Assembly (NCBI RefSeq): GCF_041146795.1
Contig: NC_135174.1
Span: 22,592,878 to 22,656,877 of the forward strand
Direction: 5' to 3'
DNA: 64,000 nucleotides
Origin: Maylandia zebra
Lineage: Eukaryota > Chordata > Actinopteri > Cichliformes > Cichlidae
The notes under the pieces are model-generated. The model was given only the letters and a program-made list of their open reading frames with translations. It searched no databases and was not told the origin of the DNA. Shown one piece after another: positions 58,125-64,000 of this stretch; the first letter of the stretch is position 1; each line of letters opens with the position of its first letter. Position numbers and translations under genes: made by a program.

Positions 58125-58310
58125 TGAGAGAGAGAAAGCTGTGCATGAAGTGTGATTTTATCCTGGTGAAAGCAAAACAGCAAAAGTCAGAGGAAATTCA
58201 TGACGATGTTTATGTGAAGCGTAGTTTGGATCTTCTTTTTCTGCTGGTTCGGTCAATATTGTTTGAAGAGAAATAAAACCTGCAGCTTCAGAATCAGCGC
58301 AAAAAAGGCA
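57302..58310. other. Intergenic, with TG microsatellite
   Basis: No gene seen. Contains (TG)n at 58063-58114, next to a GA-rich stretch. Confidence 0.4.
58063..58114. repeat. (TG)n microsatellite
   Basis: About 52 bp of TG repeats followed by GAGAGAGAGTGAGAGAG. Confidence 0.95.
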
Positions 58311-58449
58311 TAAACACGAAGCACGGACCCGCCGACGGATCAGAATCAGTGAACTGTCGGCTTTCAGCCCCGACCGTGTCCGTGCTGTCTGGTGAGAAAG
58401 GCGACATCTCACTGATTCTGATCCGTCAGCGGTCCGCGCCTTGTGTTTA
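58311..58449. repeat. 41-42 bp inverted repeat
   Basis: The arms at 58311-58352 and 58409-58449 pair closely; the inner 18 bases GACGGATCAGAATCAGTG and their inverse are exact. The spacer is 56 nt. Downstream (58530-58615) lies a second inverted-repeat-rich block with AATCGATT and ATCGATT motifs ending CCCGCTCCTAG, typical of hAT-like ends in fish. Confidence 0.7.
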
Positions 58450-58529
58450 CGTCTTTGTGCAGAATCGGTGTACCTGCTCTCATTTACTGTTTTAGCTGTT
58501 TGGTGGTGGTTGAAATGTAGTAATATTTA

Positions 58530-58617
58530 TATTAAAAATCGATTCAGGATTTTAATGAATCGATATCACGTTATCCAAGCTAGAATCGATTTTAATCGAT
58601 AATCAAAACCCGCTCCT
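58530..58617. mobile_element. hAT-like element end, AATCGATT-rich
   Basis: Contains repeated ATCGATT/AATCGAT motifs in both directions and ends AAAACCCGCTCCTAGTA. It resembles the terminal part of hAT-like elements; the partner end is not identified. Confidence 0.35.
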
Positions 58618-59140
58618 AGTACCTGTGTAATCATGCTTATGTACATCTGGATAATGACACAAACTAGTGTTTGGTGCTTCACTTTTTAATAAACTAAAAG
58701 ACAGAAATCAGATTATAGGATGTGTAGTGTTGTTTATTTATATTATGGTGTTTATCATTTGTGATATTTATTACAGTGTGCATACTTTATTAGGAGAGAC
58801 AAAATTAAAAAAAAAACCCTCTCTTCCTTGCTGGTTCCATCGAAGAAGAAATGCTCAAGTAACTATGTAGCACGTACGTAATCCAATTCCACAACATAGT
58901 GTGATGGGGAATCAGCTGTTTTTCTGCCCATTTTATTTCGAATCTGGCGCGAACCGGTGAACCAGTCCCTGAATCAGTCACGTGGTACGGACTGCCCGCG
59001 AGGCCTCGAACGTCACTGCATACGTAATCAAGGCAAGCCTCGATACGCGCTTCACAAAAACGCCCCCGAGATTACCCGACACACGATTCGACGCTTCGAC
59101 ACACAGGACACATCACTACTTGCCTGCACACAGTTGTTTT

Positions 59141-59346
59141 GTGACAGGTTTCTTCCTGTTAAAAGGGAGTTTTTCCTTCCCACTGCTGCCAAAGTACTTC
59201 CTCATACGATGTCATAAGATTGTTGAGGTTTTCTCTGCTTTCTTTGCATTATTGTAGGATCTTTACCTTATAGTACAGAGCATTTTGAGGAAACAGTTTT
59301 TCTGATTTTGTGTTATGCAAGTAAACCTGCATTTAATTTAATTGAA
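59141..59346 (+). mobile_element. LINE 3' UTR/tail, 5'-truncated
   Basis: GTTTCTTCCTGTTAAAAGGG, AGTTTTTCCTTCCCACTG, ATGATGTCATAAGATTGTTG-like and TTTAATTTAATTGAA are the hallmarks of a very common fish LINE 3' end. Confidence 0.7.
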
Positions 59347-59619
59347 AGTTTAGAGAGTAAATTTGGTTTCTTTCTCCAGTTTTTCAACACAACACTGTGT
59401 CACTAAAACCATTGTTGCATCAGGCTGTAAACTAGTTGTTTCTACTGTAAACTTGGGTATTTCATAGTTTATGTAGAAAGAGTCACTTTTGTAGCAGGCT
59501 CAAAAGGCCATCTGCTCTGGCTTCATTTTTCACTCCATGGGGCTGCTGTTTGGCTCAAACATGAAACAGTAAGTAATGCTTATCTCTGTTTCTGTCATAA
59601 GTTACATTCCAACAGTCTC

Positions 59620-59750
59620 CTGTTCGACAAGTGTTACCCCATCAGGATTCGATGAAGTTACAATTAGAAAAACCCTGAAGAAGTATGATTTGTTTGGAAA
59701 GACGGCCAGGGGAAAGCCTCTTCTTTCTAAAAAGTACATTACACCATGTA
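59620..59750 (+). mobile_element. Tc1-like transposase fragment
   Basis: The plus strand encodes VTIRKTLKKYDLFGKTARGK then PLLSKKYI, matching the end of the DNA-binding part of Tc1 transposases. It is short and broken. Confidence 0.55.
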
Positions 59751-59759
59751 TTATGGTTG

Positions 59760-60125
59760 CAAAAACCAATTTAATTCAATTGTATTTATACAATAGTAGT
59801 ACAGTAATACAGAGAAAACAGGGAAAACCCCAATAGTTAGATGACACCCTATGAGCAAACACTTCGATGCTAATGCACCTCTCCACAGAGGTGGCTGTGA
59901 ACGTTCAGTCTCTGCTTGCACAATTGTGAGGTTGTTGCAGCGACACCAGCCACTATCAGTGTTTCAAAGGAGCTTGTAGGCCCCGGCATCCTCTGCATAA
60001 ATAAGAGAGATTGATGAGATGATGTGCAGCATCTGTCCCACTCAGCATCTCCTTGGCACTGAACCCCGAAGCTCTTCTTCCATCTTTCCTCCGTACAGCT
60101 GAGCCAAAACCACACCCTACCCATA
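59760..60125 (-). mobile_element. LINE 3' UTR, minus orientation
   Basis: Begins on the plus strand with AAAAACCAATTTAATTCAATTG, the inverted tail of the same kind of LINE end as at 59141-59346. The rest matches the preceding 3' UTR in type. No intact coding part. Confidence 0.55.
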
Positions 60126-61494
60126 CATTGAAGGTTTAGTTCCTTTGATAAAGGACTTTTATTCTAGAAGCCTGGTATTTTTTTCTCTTGTAACATTTAT
60201 TTTTGATAATTATAAATTTTGAATATTTGATCATTAACAAGAAAAAAAGTCTTATCTAATTATTCGATGGAATCAATAGAATACTTGGCTGCTAAAATAA
60301 TCAGCCCCTGCAGCCCTATTCTCCTGTGTACCAAAGCATTCTAGAGTCAAATGAGAGGCTACATGTCCAAGAGCTAAAGCTCGGACCAAGTGGGGTCACG
60401 CAACAGGACAATCCAAAGCACAGAGGCAAACAAAATGGTGGAGGAAGAATGAAAGAATCAAGTTGTTGTAATAGTTGAAAGTCCAGACATCAAACTGAAA
60501 GAAGTGCTGTAATTAGGAGCTGTGTATGACAAATATGTACAAAACTCAATAAATGTAAGATTTTTTCAGCATTCTCAGATGATTAAATATAGAGCCTGAG
60601 CAGGAAATGCATCTCAAATCCAAATGAACACATTGCGATATCACAAAAGTTAAAACCTTTGGTCCAAGACTTAGTAACATGACAATGTAATAATTGTTTT
60701 AACCTTCTATTCCATCATTTCCAAACTTCCATAACAGGAGAAATCTGTCATTCCCTGTAGCGATCTTCCTTCCTTTTAAAAAGCTTTTCCAGGCAGTATC
60801 ATTAGCTGTTCCCTGGAATATTTTTCCCAGTGATGTCATTCAGATTGGGAAAGACAGGAAGCTAAAGCAATATCACAATAGTTACTCTGTTTTTATCTTT
60901 GATTTTCTTAAACTGGAAAACTGAGTAGAAATTACATTTCTATATAATTAAAACAGTGAGAGTACCTTTAGTACAACTACTGGCCATAGGAAAGGTACGA
61001 ATAAAGCTGACATAAGGTAGAGTTTAATGTGAATGAATGTCACCCCTCTACACTCTGTATGGGTGACCGATTCTATGTGGACTCGGCTCCTACTCACAGG
61101 TCCATGTTTACATACATTAATTTCCTCAAGACTTACCATAACTTGCCTTACTCTTTAATCTGAGAGCTGGAAAGAGAAGCTCAATATCGTTCTCATCTCC
61201 ACACCACTGGAGCTTTGTGTAAATGTGGTCATGCTTACTTTGGAAAGTTAAATATTTCAGTTTTTTTTTAAATTTTGAGAAGTTACTTGAGTTCTTATAA
61301 CAGACAAATGCCTAACATATAATATTTAGGTCATGTTAAACAGCTAAAAACTCAAACTGCTGTTGCAATTTTTCGTATTCTTTAGTCTGTATTAGAGCAA
61401 TTAGAACAGCTATCCAGAATAGGGTCAAATCAGACTCCCCGCCCTGGTGTTGAGGCGCTTTGTTTCTGGAAATTTGGGGCACGACCTTAGAGTG
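60126..61494. other. Gene-free region with weak Tc1 traces
   Basis: Near 60395-60480 the plus strand encodes QQDNPKHRGK, reminiscent of the Tc1 catalytic region, but too decayed to call. Nothing else is seen. Confidence 0.35.
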
Positions 61495-61828
61495 TATGGA
61501 GGGCCAGGAGTGACAAAATGAATCAATTAAATATGCCATTAAATAATTTATTAAATATTTCATTAATTAATTAAAAGTGGAATTAATTAATTGAATCAAT
61601 ATTTCAATAATTACTTAAAAGCACATTTATTTTGTTTAAAATGTTTAGTAAATTCTTTTTTTATTTATTCTATTAAAATTTTATTTTAATTAATTACACA
61701 TTTAATTAATTATTGACATAGTTAATTAATCATTTATATGTTTGAAATTGTAATCAACCAATGAAACATTTAATTAATTATTTTATGGCATATAAATTAA
61801 TTAATTCTGTCACTACTGGCCCACCATA
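61495..61828. mobile_element. 334 bp MITE-like element rich in TTAATTAA
   Basis: Imperfect terminal inverted repeats of about 55 bp: TATGGAGGGCCAGGAGTGAC at the left and its inverse, with differences, at the right (GTCACTACTGGCCCACCATA). The interior is almost entirely ATTAATTA-type palindromes. No coding capacity. Confidence 0.7.
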
Positions 61829-63050
61829 AATGGAGAGGAGCTACAGACAATATGAAACAAAGATTAATTTGAACTATGAAGCAAATGTGATGGAGAGAGA
61901 GAATGAGGAAAACAGAGGACAGATATATGAATTTCAGAGCTGTTTATCACAATATCAGTTACACCAGATCACACATTTGTAGTACTATCACTTAACAGCC
62001 ATAATGAAATGATAGTGGCAAGACTGGAGGGTTTTAGACAATACCTTTGGGTCTGATATCAATGAGAGGAGATAAGCGGTAAAATATCAAGGCAGAATTG
62101 TACACATTTGCAAACGTACGTGTGAGGTACAACAAATATCAGCACTAAAAGGTAGCAGGAGATTGTAGATGGTATTTAGATAACTAGGGTGAAGATTAAT
62201 TGTCTGGGAAAACTGAAAATATCACAAGTGGAGAACACAAAGGCATCTTGGAAAACACTTACCTTTAACCAGGTAACAAAGGTTGTCAGGACAGCATGAG
62301 TGGAACCTGGCAAATCCAAACAAATCCAGACAAAGTCCAGAACAAAAACCTAGGAACAACATGGAAAATGACTTAAGAAGTCAGGAGAACATACACGGGA
62401 CTTACAAAAGATCTGAACAGATAGACAGACAGTAGACAACAACAAAAAGAAATCACTGTCAATAAACTTTCTCACCTTTTCCAAACACGGCCTCACTCCC
62501 TCTACTGATGGAGCACTTGCTGTGGTCTCTCCCACACCACTTATTACATCTCAATATGCTGAAAATAAAGATGCAAACATGTAAAAGCATTTACCCACAT
62601 CCTGATTTTACCCGAGATTGTGAGGAAATGACTTCCCAGATACATTATGAACATTTATATATTGCAATTACTGCTGTTTTCAAGTCGCTTTACATAAATA
62701 TCTCAAACACACAGCATGAACATCAGCCTTGAGTGGTTGCTGTGAATTCAAATACTTTTACATTTTAATGTATCATAAATGCTCTTCAATGGTTGTTTGG
62801 ATGGTTACAGGAAGTTCTGTTATCCTCTTAAAAAAATGCAAGATGTCTGTTTGTTTGAGCTAACTTTCGAAATTCTACTGCTACTGCTACTACTAATACT
62901 AATATTAATAATAATTCAGAATTAAGTAGCACAGTTTTTCCAAACACCCTAGTTTTTTTTTTTAATATATTTTTTTAGATGGTTACATTATTTTACTTTG
63001 TACACAGAGCTACACAGTTTTTCACAAAAAAAACAAAAACCATGGTTAAA
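61829..63050. other. Gene-free AT-rich region
   Basis: Contains a CTACTG/AATACT/AATAAT trinucleotide tract at 62878-62920 and short poly-T runs. Otherwise nothing recognisable. Confidence 0.45.
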
Positions 63051-63054
63051 ATTA

Positions 63055-63290
63055 TGAACCCCCCACCTGACCTCCTGAAGTAATTTGTTGTAGTTTTCTA
63101 CAAGTCTCACACACGTCTGCTCAACATTCCCAGCCCATTTTTCTCTGGCAAACCTCCCAAGCTCCCCAGACTTGATGGTCTTCTGGCTCTGATCTTGGTC
63201 TTAGTTTACCCCACAGATTGTCAGTGGGATTTAACTCAGGGTTTTGTGCAGGCCAGTCAGTAACAATCACTTTGGACTTCTAGATTTAAA
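63055..63290 (-). mobile_element. Tc1-like transposase C-terminal fragment
   Basis: The minus strand encodes DWPAQNPELNPTDNLWGKL, the block around the last catalytic residue region of Tc1 transposases (usually DWPxQSPDLNPIENLW). Frameshifts follow. Confidence 0.7.
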
Positions 63291-64000
63291 CGTACCTCCA
63301 TATAAAATGTGAAAGTGTGATTAGGTGGAGGGGAAATGTCCTTCCCAGTTACTGTATTTAAATATATCGGAGGAGCATAGCAATCTACACAAATTGTAGA
63401 ATCGCTCCTATATATATTTAACACATTAGTTTTACATTTAGCAGAATGCATCGGTTGGTAGGAATTTGTAACTTCACAGTATTTTATGTATATTTATGAA
63501 TACAGAATCATTTTCTATTAAAGTAAAATAAAATAAAAATTACTGGCTGCACGTTTAAATTATAATTTATTGCAAGTGTAGCACTTCTAAGAACATATTA
63601 AGTTACCAGCTTATTTGTTGGAATATAAAGAAAATATAGTTCCTGTTGTAAATCCTGCATTTACAGACACTTCATGTTTTAGCATGATGAAATCAAACTC
63701 CTGTCATCTGGTTCTAAAAACATATACAGTAACATAACACTGTTGAAATAAAAGCTTCTTTTCTTCTCATTTCTTGGTATGTCTTTGTGTATTTATTGCA
63801 CAACCAACAGATCTGTGTGCCTCATTAGACACACAGAAGATAGTCCCATATTAAAAAGGTCCAACTTAAGGTATAAAATTAACTTGTTTAAAGACAAGTA
63901 CAAAAGTTTTGATCAATAAAACACCTTTAGGGCAACTAAAAAGATCCAAAGTTTAAATTTGGTGCTGTGCTGCTTTGCTTGACAACTGTGCAAAATCAAC
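63291..64000. other. Gene-free end of window
   Basis: AT-rich sequence in which I see no gene or element. Confidence 0.4.

Noticed and set aside
60360-60500. Tc1 transposase catalytic block
   Set aside because: Only QQDNPKH resembles it, too little to call an element.

Overview
The window is vertebrate nuclear DNA from a teleost fish, most likely a percomorph such as a cichlid; the genus is an inference. The reasons are multi-exon genes with GT-AG introns, a gene set matching the human 17q25 neighbourhood, and a dense load of fish-type repeats: a Penelope-like element, Tc1, hAT and L2/CR1-like relics, and tRNA-derived SINEs.

Layout. 1-5190 is almost all mobile DNA: a degraded LINE, a 1.7 kb hAT-like element between TA microsatellites, a LINE tail, and a Penelope-like retroelement with a 539 bp inverted duplication. 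It lies in what looks like a large intron of the next gene. 5394-7772 (minus) carries the first four coding exons of an ST6GALNAC1/2-type sialyltransferase; its 3' exons are not in the window. 8304-15586 (minus) is a complete four-exon mxra7, with a transposon graveyard in intron 3. 19667-20676 (minus) is the two-exon srsf2 coding region with a long 3' UTR. 21836-42711 (plus) is rnf157 in 19 coding exons (660 aa), with a possible alternative terminal exon at 44500-44645. 48942-54551 (plus) is a ten-exon Cys-loop ligand-gated channel of the 5-HT3-like/ZACN-like kind (448 aa). From 54980 to the end I see no gene, only repeats and AT-rich DNA.

The genes do not form an operon or a shared pathway. 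They are a Golgi glycosyltransferase, a small membrane protein, a splicing factor, a RING E3 ligase and an ion channel, held together by conserved synteny. srsf2 and rnf157 are divergently transcribed from one CpG-containing interval, while mxra7 ends just upstream of the sialyltransferase start.

I found no wholly new system. The best leads are: a sialyltransferase with a changed sialylmotif L; a channel lacking the loop B tryptophan of serotonin receptors; a (TG)29 tract 12 nt from the splice acceptor of that channel's Cys-loop exon; two phase-compatible terminal exons in rnf157; the Penelope palindrome; and several unclassified inverted-repeat elements. All exon borders were read by eye from reading frame and splice signals.
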